Source: Omphiscola glabra (Eukaryota > Mollusca > Gastropoda > Lymnaeidae). From it: a DNA stretch of 64,000 nt. The stretch is from contig OZ024807.1 in assembly GCA_964017045.1 (NCBI GenBank), forward strand, positions 16,605,941 through 16,669,940. The letters are read 5' to 3'. The notes under the pieces were generated by a model. The model was given only the letters and a program-made list of their open reading frames with translations. It did not search any database and had not been told where the DNA came from. The position numbers and the translations under genes were made by a program. This document shows, in pieces, positions 22,771 through 34,169 of this stretch. Position 1 is the first letter of the stretch, and the number at the start of each line of letters is the position of its first letter.

Positions 22771-23334
22771 AGGCAGCTTGAACGAAAATTGTAAATGTGA
22801 ATCCCACCCGCCTGGTACTAGTGACAAATCATACTGCTAACAGTGGCAATGGAGTAATGAGTTTTCAATTTTTATCTTTATTTTTAAAAAAAATAATAAG
22901 ATTTTTTAATGCCCTTCAAGTTAAGTAAATGGCATTCAATGATGCCTTTAGGCAAACTTATCAAAGCTTGTTTTAATTTGATAAATAGTTATTTAAACGG
23001 TTTGCTAATGGCCTGGTTAACGCCCGACATAAGTTGACTTCGTTGTGGTGTATAAAATGGATAATTTATTTACGACCAATTCATTAACCTGCTCACCTTG
23101 GATACAAGAACTTAAGGGAATAGGGGATTTGGGGGGGGTGTATTTAAAAAAAAAAGTTCTTTTATTTAGGAAAGGTCAATCAAGCGTAAATTTGAAAATA
23201 ATCCGAATCCACTTCCGGTTTTTATTGAAACGGATTGCGGTTGATTGTTTACCGTGTGAATAGCATCCCGGCACGGTCACACAGCAGTCAGAGTGTTGTA
23301 TAAAGTGTGTTGCTTACAAAATATGCTTGGCTTT
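22771..23334. other. Unique stretch, no feature seen
   Basis: AT-rich, with a G-run at 23131-23138. No supported gene. Confidence 0.4.
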
Positions 23335-23672
23335 CAGTCGTATTTTACAAAGCCAACTTCGCCTGCAAGACGCATTTTTACAAAGCATACTTCGGCTGTA
23401 AGACTTATTTTTAGAAAGCATACTTCGGTTGGAAGACTTATTTTTACAAAGCATACTTCGGCTGTAAGACTTATTTTTCCAAGGCATACTTCGGCTGTAA
23501 GACTTATTTTTACAAAGCACACTTCGGCTGTAAGACTTATTTTTACAAAACATACTTCGGCTGTAAGATTTATTATTATAAAGCATACTTCGGCTGTAAG
23601 AATTATTTTTACAAAGCATACTTCGGCTGTAAGACTTATTTTTAGAAAGCATAATTCGGTTGTAAGACTCCC
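23335..23672. repeat. 33-bp minisatellite, 10 copies
   Basis: Core GCATACTTCGGCTGTAAGAC plus TTATTTTTACAAA (33 bp; 23385, 23418). Open frames on both strands here are by-products of the multiple-of-3 period. Confidence 0.95.
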
Positions 23673-23779
23673 ATACTCGTTAACGTGTTTGTGATTACTT
23701 TCATGTGTAAAATACTTGATTGTTTTAAGTCTACAATTTCTTGTCACATTTTCTATAGCAAATCAACCGAAACTAAACA

Positions 23780-24862
23780 TCGGTCAGAACATGGTGGATT
23801 CATTAGATGGCCCCCTAGGTCAGAACATGGTGGATACACTAGATGGCCCTACTAGGTCAGAACATGGTGGATTCATTAGATGGCATCTAGGTCAGAACAT
23901 GGTGGATTCATTAGATGATCCCCTAGGTCAGAACATGGTGGATAAACTAGATGACCCTACTAGGTCAGAACATGGTGGATACACTAAATGGCCCCTTAGG
24001 TCAGAACATGGTGGATTCATTATATGGCCCCTTAGGTCAAAACATGATGGATTCATTAGTTGGCCCCTAGGTCAGAACATGGTGGATTCATTAGATGGCC
24101 TCACCAGGCCTGAACATGGTGAATAAACGAGATGACACCTAGGTTAGAACATGATGGATTTATTAGATGGCCCCCATAAGTCAGAACATGGTGGATACAC
24201 TAGATGCCCCCCCCCCCCGTAAGTCAGAACATGGTGGATACACTAGATGGCCCTCTAGGTCAGAACATGGTGGATTCATTAGATAGCCCCCCCCCCCTAG
24301 GTCAGAACATGGTGGATACACTAGATGGCCCTCTAGGTCAGAACATGGTGGATTCATTAGATAGCCCCCCCCCTAGGTCAGAACATGGTGGATACACTAG
24401 ATGGCCCTCTAGGTCAGAACATGGTGGATTCATTAGATAGCCCCCCCCTAGGTCAGAACATGGTGGATACACTAGATGGCCCTCTAGGTCAGAACATGGT
24501 GGATTCATTAGATAGCCCCCCCCCTAGGTCAGAACATGGTGGATACACTAGATGGCCCTCTAGGTCAGAACATGGTGGATTCATTAGATAGCCCCCCCCT
24601 AGGTCAGAACATGGTGGATACACTAGATGGCCCTCTAGGTCAGAACATGGTAGATTCATTAGATAGCCCCCCCCCCAGGTCAGAACATGGTGGATACACT
24701 AGATGGCCCTCTAGGTCAGAACATGGTGGATTCATTAGATAGCCCCCCCCCCCCTAGGTCAGAACATGGTGGATACACTAGATGGCCCTCTAGGTCAGAA
24801 CATGGTGGATTCATTAGATAGCCCCCCCCCTAGGTCAGAACATGGTGGATACAATAGATGGC
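23780..24862. repeat. 36-40-bp minisatellite with variable poly-C, 75-bp higher-order unit
   Basis: Every unit contains GGTCAGAACATGGTGGAT. Type A continues ACACTAGATGGCCCTCTA, type B TTCATTAGATAG plus a C-run. From about 24200 the A and B types alternate strictly, making a unit of about 75 bp repeated some 8 times. The C-run of type B varies from 7 to 12. The left part (23780-24180) is irregular and older. Confidence 0.95.
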
Positions 24863-25756
24863 GCCCTCAGTTCGCATTAGCACCCCCGGTCAAAAATAAA
24901 AAGACATGTATCATTGATCGATCATACTTTCTTTCTAATACAAGACGCCTTAACATTTTACTGACCGTTTATCCCTTAGCCCTTTTAATGGGGGCATCAG
25001 CCCCGGGCGCTGAGGTTTGGGGGTCGAGAATTTCGTCCTTAAACCGGTTGTGAAAAATGTCAATTACAAAGATTATGCTACGAAGTCAAACAAATGCCAT
25101 AGATTTTTTTAAACATATTTCTTTAAGGAATCGTTTGAGATAACTTACAGCCCACCACCAAGTTGTAGTTGGACAATGTAGGGGACACGTTTCATCGGAG
25201 TGCACTGACGAATAACTTGTTGTCTGCATGGCTGGCACCGTAATATTCACGAGCATTCAGTTCAGTCATTATTGAGTGAGTCCATAAACAAAAAAAAACC
25301 TGAGCAAGATTTATAGAGCCCGATGTTGACACTAGGTGGCGCTAAATAAATCACGTGATGGGAATTACGTAATAGATTTTTTTTTTGTTTATTTTTTGTT
25401 TTGTTTACGATTTATGCAGAATCTGGGGGAATGTTCGGCCCACTCCAGTTTGTCATGTTGTGTCACGGTAACATAGAAGTGATCGATTGATACAGCTATT
25501 TTCATTAAAAACTAAATAATTTTAAGATCATAGCAGTTTTTATCGAGACATTTCATCTGATTATATGGAGCAGCTAAAGACATTTATATTGATGTGGAAA
25601 AACGTAATCTCATGAGATTCAGACCACAATGTTATCTGTAGAGATTAATACAGTGCTTTCATTCTTCGTTTAGTTTCAAAATAGTTTTTATTAACAGTAA
25701 ACTTCAGAACTACACCAACAGCTTCATTTTGTCGTGAGAAGTAAATGTACGCGTCC
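24863..25756. other. Unique stretch, no feature seen
   Basis: AT-rich with a T-run at 25378-25386. No protein-like frame or transposon end recognised. Confidence 0.4.
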
Positions 25757-26475
25757 TAGTGTAACTGTACTGTCACTGTCATGGGTGTTGGCGATGTTAG
25801 CAGTCTAGTGGGGCTGTACTGTCCCTGTCATGGATGAAGGCGATGTTAGCAGTCTAGTTAAACTGCACTGTCACTTTCACGGATGTTGGCAGTGTTAACA
25901 GCCTAACTGAACTGTCACTTTCATGGATGTTGGCATTGTTAGCAGCCTAACTGTACTGTCACTTTCACGGATGTTGGCAGTGTTAGCAGCCTAACTGTAC
26001 TGTCACTTTCATGGATGTTGGCAGTGTTAGCAGCCTAACTGTACTGTCACTTTCACGGATGTTGGCAGTGTTAGCAGCCTAACTGTACTGTCACTTTCAC
26101 GGATGTTGGCAGTGTTAGCAGCCTAACTGTACTGTCACTTTCACGGATGTTGGCAGTGTTAACAGCCTAACTGAACTGTCACTTTCATGGATGTTGGCAT
26201 TGTTAGCAGCCTAACTGTACTGTCACTTTCATGGATGTTGGCAGTGTTAGCAGCCTAACTGTACTGTCACTTTCATGGATGTTGGCATTGTTAGCAGCCT
26301 AACTGTACTGTCACTTTCATGGATGTTGGCAGTGTTAGCAGCCTAACTGTACTGTCACTTTTACGGATGTTGGCAGTGTTAACAGCCTAACTGTACTGTC
26401 ACTTTCATGGATGTTGGCAGTGTTAGCAGCATAACTGTACTGTCACTGTCATGGATGTTGGCATTAATAAGTTGA
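25757..26475. repeat. 44-bp minisatellite, about 16 copies
   Basis: Core CTGTACTGTCACTTTCACGG plus ATGTTGGCAGTGTTAGCAGCCTAA (44 bp; 25881, 25925). Variants TCATGG/TCACGG and GCAGTG/GCATTG form repeated blocks. Confidence 0.95.
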
Positions 26476-26645
26476 TTATGTTCATACACTAACCCGTCTT
26501 GGTCTGCTCGGAACAGGCATACCGCGTCCGCTCTCTATATCCCTACACCTTAGCAATCCCTAATGAAATAAAATAATTGCACAAGGTGAGCATGCATACT
26601 GTTCGGGTGATCAACCCCCGAAACCCATAGGGTGAATTGATACGC

Positions 26646-26730
26646 CCTTCCTGCAGCGCCCTTCGTACAGCGACCTTCGTACAGCGCCTTTCGTACAGCG
26701 CCCTTCGTACAGCGCCCTTCGTACAGCGCC
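26646..26730. repeat. 14-bp array, about 6 copies
   Basis: Unit GCGCCCTTCGTACA (14 bp) with GCGACC and GCGCCT variants. Confidence 0.92.
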
Positions 26731-26825
26731 CGTGACAACCCAACTGGAAGGATGGAATATTGACCCTGCTTTAAGCCCTCAAGGACGTTTATAGTCCTGG
26801 TTAAAATCCGATAACAAAATAATAC

Positions 26826-26932
26826 CATCACATTCAACTAGACAATAACATCAGATACAGCTAGACAATACCATCACATACAAGTAGACAATACCATCAC
26901 ATACAACTAGACAATACTATTACATTCAACAA
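26826..26932. repeat. 23-bp array, about 4.5 copies
   Basis: Unit contains CATACAACTAGACAATACCA (23 bp). It lies only 100 bp from the 14-bp array and 40 bp from the next one. Confidence 0.9.
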
Positions 26933-26969
26933 AGTTGTGCGATAACAAAATCACACTAAGTTTAACAAG

Positions 26970-27200
26970 CGACCCACTTCACACAATCGACCCACTTCAC
27001 ACAATCGACCCACTTCACACAATCGACCCACTTCACACAAGTGACCCAATGTACACAATCGACCCACTTCACACAATCGACCCACTTCACACAATCGACC
27101 CACTTCACACAATCGACCCAACGTACACAAGCGACCCACTTCACACAATCGACCCAATGTACACAATCGACCCACTTCACACAATCGACCCACTATACAA
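26970..27200. repeat. 18-bp minisatellite, about 13 copies
   Basis: Unit ACAATCGACCCACTTCAC with ACAAGTGACCCAATGTAC variants. A + frame reads TIDPLH repeats and minus frames read CEVGRL or VKWVDC repeats. None is a gene. Confidence 0.94.
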
Positions 27201-27374
27201 AATCAACTCATTTCACCAACCAACAAACCAGATTGCAGATCAACATGAAGGATCAACAAACAATGTATGCGCCAACTAACCTAATCCATACAAACAACGT
27301 CAACTGGCGACCACTTCAAACTAATACTATGATGGCGCGCCTTGCTCTCCAGAACAAATAAATGTCTATCGATC

Positions 27375-28212
27375 TCAGCTGCTGAATTCATTAATGTCTT
27401 CAGTTAGAACTAAATCATCTAGCAATCATACCACCCACTGCTGAATTCATTAATGTCTTCAGTTAGAACTAAATAATCTAGCAATCATACCACCCACTGC
27501 TGAATTCATTAATGTCTTTAGTTAGAACTAAATCATCTAGCAATCATAACGTCCACTGCTGAATTCATTAATGTCTTCAGTTAGAACTAAATCATCTAGC
27601 AATCATACCGTCCACTGCTGAATTCATTAATATCTTCAGTTAGAACTAAATCATCTAGCAATCCTACCACCCACTGCTGAATTCATTAATGTCTTCAGCT
27701 AGAACTAAATCATCTAGCAATCATACCGTCCACTGCTGAATTCGTTTATGTCTTCCGTTAGAACTAAATCATCTAGCAATCATACCACCCACTGCTGAAT
27801 TCGTTAATGTCTTCAGTTAGAACTAAATCATCTAGCAATCATACCGTCCACTGCTGAATTCATTAATGTCTTTAGTTAGAACTAAATCATCTAGCAATCA
27901 TACCGTCCACTGCTGAATTCATTAATGTCTTTAGTTAGAACTAAATCATCTAGCAATCATACCGTCCACTGCTGAATTCATTAATATCTTCAGTTAGAAC
28001 TAAATCATCTAGCAATCCTACCACCCACTGCTGAATTAGTTAATGTCTTCAGTTAGAACTAAATCATCTAGCAATCATACCGTCCACTGCTGAATTCATT
28101 AATATCTTCAGTTAGAACTAAATCATCTAGCAATCCTACCACCCACTGCTGAATTCGTTAATGTCTTCGGTTATAACTAAATCATTTAGCAATCATACCA
28201 CCCACTGCTTAA
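27375..28212. repeat. 59-bp minisatellite, about 14 copies
   Basis: Core CTGCTGAATTCATTAATGTC, TTCAGTTAGAACTAAATCAT, CTAGCAATCATACC, then CACCCA or GTCCA; spacing was measured as 59 (27438, 27497). Each unit keeps GAATTC. The CACC and GTCC types occur in mixed order. Confidence 0.95.
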
Positions 28213-28367
28213 TATGCATTAATCAGACATTACATTTTAAAATGACTAGTGGGATACCAAAAAATTAAGTTGTAATATATATATACTAGTGAGTACCTGA
28301 CATACGTTGCAATGTCACACAAAGAAAGAAAGTGTTTGTGTTTTAATTATGTGTTTTGAAGTAATTT

Positions 28368-28540
28368 TTATATAGACAATATTTTTTTTCCCGCATTGTG
28401 CGCACACGGATAAATTAGAAGGTTTTTCGATGCTTGAGCAGGCAACATACAGCTGTCCATGGAGAAGCATGGGTTTTCAAAATTTAGTCCACACACTTGT
28501 AGCGATTGATCCACTAATGCAATAGCTCTGTGTGAAATTA
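28368..28540 (-). pseudogene. Helitron helicase C-terminus (relic, frameshifted)
   Basis: On the minus strand one frame reads SLQVCGLNFENPCFS. After a shift at about 28466, the next frame reads HGQLYVACSSIEKPSNLS and KKNIVY. These match the conserved end of Helitron and other Pif1-type helicases: the block before motif VI (GLNLxxPCFSHGQLYVACSR) and the NIVY-type tail. The motif VI arginine (usually YVACSR) is serine here, and the frame is broken, so it is dead. No Rep domain and no Helitron ends (TC...CTRR hairpin) were found nearby. Confidence 0.75.
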
Positions 28541-28861
28541 CATCATTATAGCTCATATGAGAAGAAAACGAATTTATAAACCTTTGTGGGCGTGCGCAAA
28601 ACAACTCAACAAGGTTTTATCGCATTCGAATGAATGGTATAGGAGCGCATACTGGACATACATACATAAATATTATATTATATTAAATATACGCATTTCG
28701 GAATTGCTATATGATGTTGTTAAACATAGTGTCTTGCATTTGATTTTCCATCTCAAACATAATTATACAACATCCTACCAGCTCAAAAATAAACTCTTCT
28801 AACATGGGAAAAAAGAAAATACACACACTCTCTACTACCTGCCATAAAAATAATGATCTCA

Positions 28862-29400
28862 CCAACTAGTACAACCAACGGACACACCTTCCAACTAGTA
28901 CAACCAACGGACACACCTTCCAACTAGTACAACCAACGGACACACCTTCCAACTAGTAAAACAAACGGACACACCTTCAAACTAGTACAACCAACGGACA
29001 CACCTTCCAACTAGTACAACCAACGGACACACCTTCCAACTAGTACAACCAACGGACACACCTTCCAACTAGTACAACCAACGGACACACCTTCCAATTA
29101 GTAAAACAAACTGACACACCTTCCAACTAGTAAAACAAACGGACACACCTTCCAACTAGTAAAACAAACGGACACACCTTCCAACTAGTAAAACAAACGG
29201 ACACACCTTCCAACTAGTAAAACAAACGGACACACCTTCCAACTAGTAAAACAAACGGACACACCTTCCAACTAGTAAAACAAACGGACACACCTTCCAA
29301 CTAGTAAAACAAACGGACACACCTTCCAACTAGTAAAACAAACAGACACACCTTCCAACTAGTAAAACAAACGGACACACCTTCCAACTAGTACAACCAA
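28862..29400. repeat. 29-bp minisatellite, type 1, about 18 copies
   Basis: Core CCAACTAGTAAAACAAACGG plus ACACACCTT (29 bp), with GTACAACCAACGG variants on the left. ACTAGT is kept in every unit. Confidence 0.95.
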
Positions 29401-30645
29401 CGGACAAACTCTCCAACTATAAGTGCAACCCATGGACCAAACTTCCAACTAGTACAACCAAAGGACAAACTCTCCAACTATATAGTACAACCATTGGACA
29501 AACTCTCCAACTATATAGTACAACCAATGGACAAACTCTCCAACTATATAGTACAACCAATGGACAAACTCTCCAACTAGTACAACCAAGGGACAAACTC
29601 TCCAACTAGTACAACCAATGGACAAACTCTCCAACTAGTACAACCAATGGACAAACTCTCCAACTAGTACAACCAATGGACAAACTCTCCAACTATATAG
29701 TACAACCATTGTACAAACTCTCCAACTAAATAGTACAATCAATGGGCAAACTCTCCAACTAGTACAACCAAGGGACAAACTCTCCAACTAGTACAACCAA
29801 TGGACAAACTCTCCAACTAGTACAACCATTGGACAAACTCTCCAACTATATAGTACAACCATTGTACAAACTCTCCAACTAGTACAACCAATGGACAAAC
29901 TCTCCAACTAGAACAACCAAGGGACAAACTCTCCAACTAGTACAACCAATGGACAAACTCTCCAACTAGTACAACCATTGGACAAACTCTCCAACTATAT
30001 AGTACAACCAATGTACAAACTCTCCAACTATATAGTACAACCAATGGACAAACTCTCCAACTAGTACAACCATTGGACAAACTCTCCAACTATATAGTAC
30101 AACCAATGGACAAACTCTCCAACTATATAGTACAACCATTGGACAAACTCTCCAACTATATAGTACAACCAAGGGACAAACTCTCCAACTAGTACAACCA
30201 AGGGACAAACTCTCCAACTAGTACAACCAATAGACAAACTCTCCAACTAGTACAACCAATGGACAAACTCTCCAACTAGTACAACCAATGGACAAACTCT
30301 CCAACTAGTACAACCAATGGAGAAACTCTCCAACTAGTACAACCAATGGACAAACTCTCCAAATAGTACAACCAATGGAGAAACTCTCCAACTAGTACAA
30401 CCAATGGACAAACTCTCCAACTAGTACAACCATTGGACATACTCTCCAACTAGTACAACCAATGGACAAACTCTCCAACTAGTACAACCAATGGACAAAC
30501 TCTCCAACTAGTACAACCAATGGACATACTCTCCAACTAGTACAACCAATGGACAAACTCTCCAACTAGTACAACCATTGGACAAACTCTCCAACTAGTA
30601 CAACCATTGGACATACTCTCCAACTAGTACAACCATTAGACCAAC
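29400..30645. repeat. 29/33-bp minisatellite, type 2, about 42 copies
   Basis: Continuation of the preceding array with a different unit: CCAACTAGTACAACCAATGG plus ACAAACTCT (29 bp), and a 33-bp variant with ACTATATAGTACAACC. The switch from ACACACCTT to ACAAACTCT at about 29400 marks an independent expansion. Minus-strand frames (WRVCPLVVLYS) are by-products. Confidence 0.95.
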
Positions 30646-30934
30646 CTTCATGCTTCGAATATGCTTCAATCAGATTCGGTCCTTAGTGGCGGAGCGACAG
30701 AGCGGGGAGGGGATCTGGGGCTTACTGGTGAACGGAAGAACCAGGATGGAAGGGAATCAATCAATACTAGTAAAATCTCGTTAAAATACTGCTTGGAGAG
30801 TAAGAGATTTGGGAAAGTGGGGTTGGGAGCGTGATTTAGTACGTCACGGTCCTGTTGTGTGCTGTTGCTAAATTTGAATGTGGTAGTTGTTTTGTATGAC
30901 ATGGCTCAATAGGGATGTCCTAGTTGAGTTGGAA

Positions 30935-31152
30935 TGATAGAGATTATAGTGTGGTTGTGATAGGACAGTGGCCTTATAGTGTGGTTGTGATAGGACAGTG
31001 GACTTATAGTGTGGTTGTGATAGGACAGTGGCCTTATAGTGTGGTTGTGATGTGACAGTGGCCTTATAGTGTGGTTGTGATAGGACAGTGGCCTTATAGT
31101 GTGGTTGTGATAGGACATCGGCCTTATAGTGTGGTTGTGATAGGACAGTGGC
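30935..31152. repeat. 30-bp minisatellite, 7 copies
   Basis: Core GTGGTTGTGATAGGACAGTG plus GCCTTATAGT (30 bp). Only a few substitutions between copies. Confidence 0.95.
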
Positions 31153-31394
31153 CTGCTACCTGCGTCTCAGGAGCCACGTATTAGGCTGTTCTTTTAAAAT
31201 GGTTTAACAATTTCTTTGCTCCCATTATATAAAGACATTTAAAGCAATTGGCCCCTGTCTGCAGCGCCCTAAATGTTTTCTTTGCAGGTACAATTTATAT
31301 AATGGATCTTCACACCTAACAGTTTGTGTTTATAACCTTGAATAAGCCATAATGGACAGGGAATGTATTGCGACTTGTCTAGTGCATGAACTGT

Positions 31395-32478
31395 TCATTG
31401 AGACTTGTCCGTGATAGGGAGAAAATATGTTATTGAGACTTATCCATGATAGAGAGAAAATATGTTATTGAGACTTATCCATGATAGGGAGGAAATATGT
31501 TATTGAGACTTATCCATGATAGGGAGAAAATATGTTATTGAGACTTATCCATGATAGGGAGAAAATATGTTATTGAGACTTATCCATGATAGGGAGAAAA
31601 TATGTTATTGAGACTTATCCATGATAGGGAGAAAATATGTTATTGAGACTTATCCATGATAGGGAGAAAATATGTTATTGATACTTATCCATGATAGGGA
31701 GAAAATATGTTATTGATACTTATCCATGATAGGGAGAAAATATGTTATTGATACTTATCCATGATAGGGAGAAAATATGTTATTGAGACTTATCCATGAT
31801 AGGGAGAAAATATGTTATTGAGACTTATCCATGATAGGGAGAAAATATGTTATTGATACTTATCCATGATAGGGAGAAAATATTTTATTGATACTTATCT
31901 ATGATAAGGAGAAAATATGTTATTGAGACTTATCCACAATAGGGAGAAAATATGTTATTGAGACTTATCCATGATAGGGAGAAAATATGTTATTGAGACT
32001 TATCCATGATAGGGAGAAAATATGTTATTGAGACTTATCCATGATAGGGAGAAAATATGTTATTGAGACTTATCCATGATAGGGAGAAAATATGTTATTG
32101 AGACTTATCCATGATAGGGAGAAAATATGTTATTGAGACTTATCCATGATAGGGAGAAAATATGTTATTGAGACTTATCCATGATAGGGAGAAAATATGT
32201 TATTGAGACTTATCCATGATAGGGAGAAAATATGTTATTGATACTTATCCATGATAGGGAGAAAATATTTTATTGATACTTATCCATGATAGGGAGAAAA
32301 TATGTTATTGATACTTATCCATGATAGGGAGAAAATATTTTATTGATACTTATCCATGATAGGGAGAAAATATGTTATTGATACTTATCCATGATAGGGA
32401 GAAAATATTTTATTGATACTTATCCATGATAGGGAGAAAATATTTTATTGATACTTATCCATGATAGGGAGAAAATAC
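31395..32478. repeat. 35-bp minisatellite, about 31 copies
   Basis: Core ACTTATCCATGATAGGGAGA plus AAATATGTTATTGAG (35 bp). Two main variants, GAGACTT and GATACTT, with ATTTTATT units confined mostly to the right end. TTATCCAC/TTATCCAT resembles a DnaA-like word, but that has no meaning in an animal genome. Confidence 0.96.
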
Positions 32479-32791
32479 AGTTGAAAAATATCAATACCAA
32501 GCCAGACACGGCGACGCACTTGATGACCTTATCAGCTAACAGAACCATGTCACGTGGGAGGGCGCCCCGAGGGAGGGCGCCACCTGAGGAATACATCGGG
32601 GGGGGGGGGGAATACTCTCATTTAAAAAGTGCAATGAACTAATTCTGCCTAGGGTTGAAGGAACCAGAATATCGAAGGCAAGATGATATGCACGGTCACT
32701 ATCTGAAATCTCTTTTGGAGAGTTGAAATATAACGTAAATGTCGTTCTTATTTGCACGAATGCACTCAAATGAAATTGTTTATTTTCCAGT

Positions 32792-32870
32792 GAGGTCACA
32801 CAACTTTTATTTGACGTCACACAACTTTTATTTGACGTTACACAAATGGTGTTTGACGTCACACAACTTT
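32792..32870. repeat. 21-bp array with perfect CRE sites, 4 copies
   Basis: Unit GACGTCACACAACTTTTATT plus T. TGACGTCA, the full cAMP-response-element palindrome, occurs at 32812-32819 and 32854-32861; the unit between has TGACGTTA and the first has TGAGGTCA. Function is not shown by the sequence. Confidence 0.85.
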
Positions 32871-33177
32871 TGTTTGTATACGTTATTTTCCCTAAAATGA
32901 GAAAGTTTGGGACTCACCTGAGACTCGTCTTAGACCCACCAGAGACTCACCTGAAATTAACTGAGACGCGCCTCAGAATCACGTGAGACTGGTCTGAGAC
33001 TCGCCTCAGACAGGCTTTGGTATTTTTACGTAAGCTTAAAAGGTGAACGGTGTCTCTAGAACTCGATTGTCAACAAGGTTATTTCCAAGTGCTCATATCG
33101 TTATGATCACTTCGACATAGGTCAATCATTAACCGGAAGAACGCAAGAGCAATGGAATTTCTAGGTTTTTGTGTATC

Positions 33178-33765
33178 TGTGAGAGAGAAAGAAAGAGCTA
33201 GAGAGGGAGACGGAGGATTGATAGAGAAGAGACGGATAGCTATGTCAGAGCGAGAGAAAGAAAGAGACGGGATACTATGAGAGCTGTGATATTGCGAGAG
33301 AGAAAGAGAGAGATCGAGAAAGAGAGAGAGAGAGAGAGAGGGTGGGGAGGTAGCAAGGAGACTAGGAGAGCTTTGGTAAAGCGAAAGAGAAAAAGAGAGA
33401 GAGCGAAGGGGGCTAGAAGATCTATGGTAGTGTGAGAGAAAGAGAGAGAGGTAGGAGACTAGGATAGCCATGGTAGCGCGAGAGAGAAAGAGAGAGAAAG
33501 AGGGAGAAAGAGGGAGACAGGAGACTAGAACAGCTATAGTAGAGCGAGAGAACGAGAGAGAGAAATATAGAGAAAGAGCGAGAAAGAGAGAGGCAGGAGA
33601 CTAAAACAGATTTGGTAGAGCAAAAGAGAAAGAGAGAAGAAGGAGAGGTGGTGAGAAAGAGAGAGGGGGGGGAGAGAGAGAAGTGATGGAAAAGACATAA
33701 GGTAGAGAAAGAGGAATAGAGGGGGAGGATACGTGTTGTAGAGGTAGAAAGAGGGGCGAGAAGAA
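33178..33765. repeat. Long polypurine (GA) tract with a loose higher-order unit
   Basis: Mostly GAGAGAGAAAGAGAGA on the + strand. Interspersed words such as GGAGACTAGRA, CAGCTATAGTAGAGCGAGAG recur about every 80 to 95 bp, so it grew partly by longer tandem duplication. Long minus-strand Ser/Leu frames (33079-33471, 33601-33864) reflect composition only. Confidence 0.85.
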
Positions 33766-34169
33766 GAGGTAAAAAAAACAGAGACGGTAATAAATTATTA
33801 GCCGGAGGCCATGTTTTTTGTTCAGACGTTCAGATAACTTTGAGATTTTTTGTACCATTGTCATATTTCACAGTTTCCGGTCTGCAGTGCGTCTAATGGT
33901 GCTCTGAAACCTAAAACAATATTTTTTAAGACTTTTTTTACTTCCACCATTTTTATCGTGACTGTAATTTGTAGTATTAAACTGTAGGCGTTGCAACCTT
34001 TTCGGCGTCTATTCCAATGCTCAACAAACCCTTTTAACCGAAAAAATGTTTTCATATTTTTTTAAACGGCATTCCTTTCCGCATTGGCTTTCTCTTAAAA
34101 ATGTGTATCTCGGGTCTACACAAAACCAAGGGTTCCGTGAATTGGGTTGAAGGGATCAGAAAAAAAGCA
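33766..34169. other. Unique stretch, no feature seen
   Basis: AT-rich sequence between the purine tract and the large satellite. Confidence 0.4.

Noticed and set aside
31395..32478. TTATCCA words resembling DnaA boxes
   Set aside because: Bacterial origin motif with no relevance in a nuclear animal sequence; it is simply part of the 35-bp unit.
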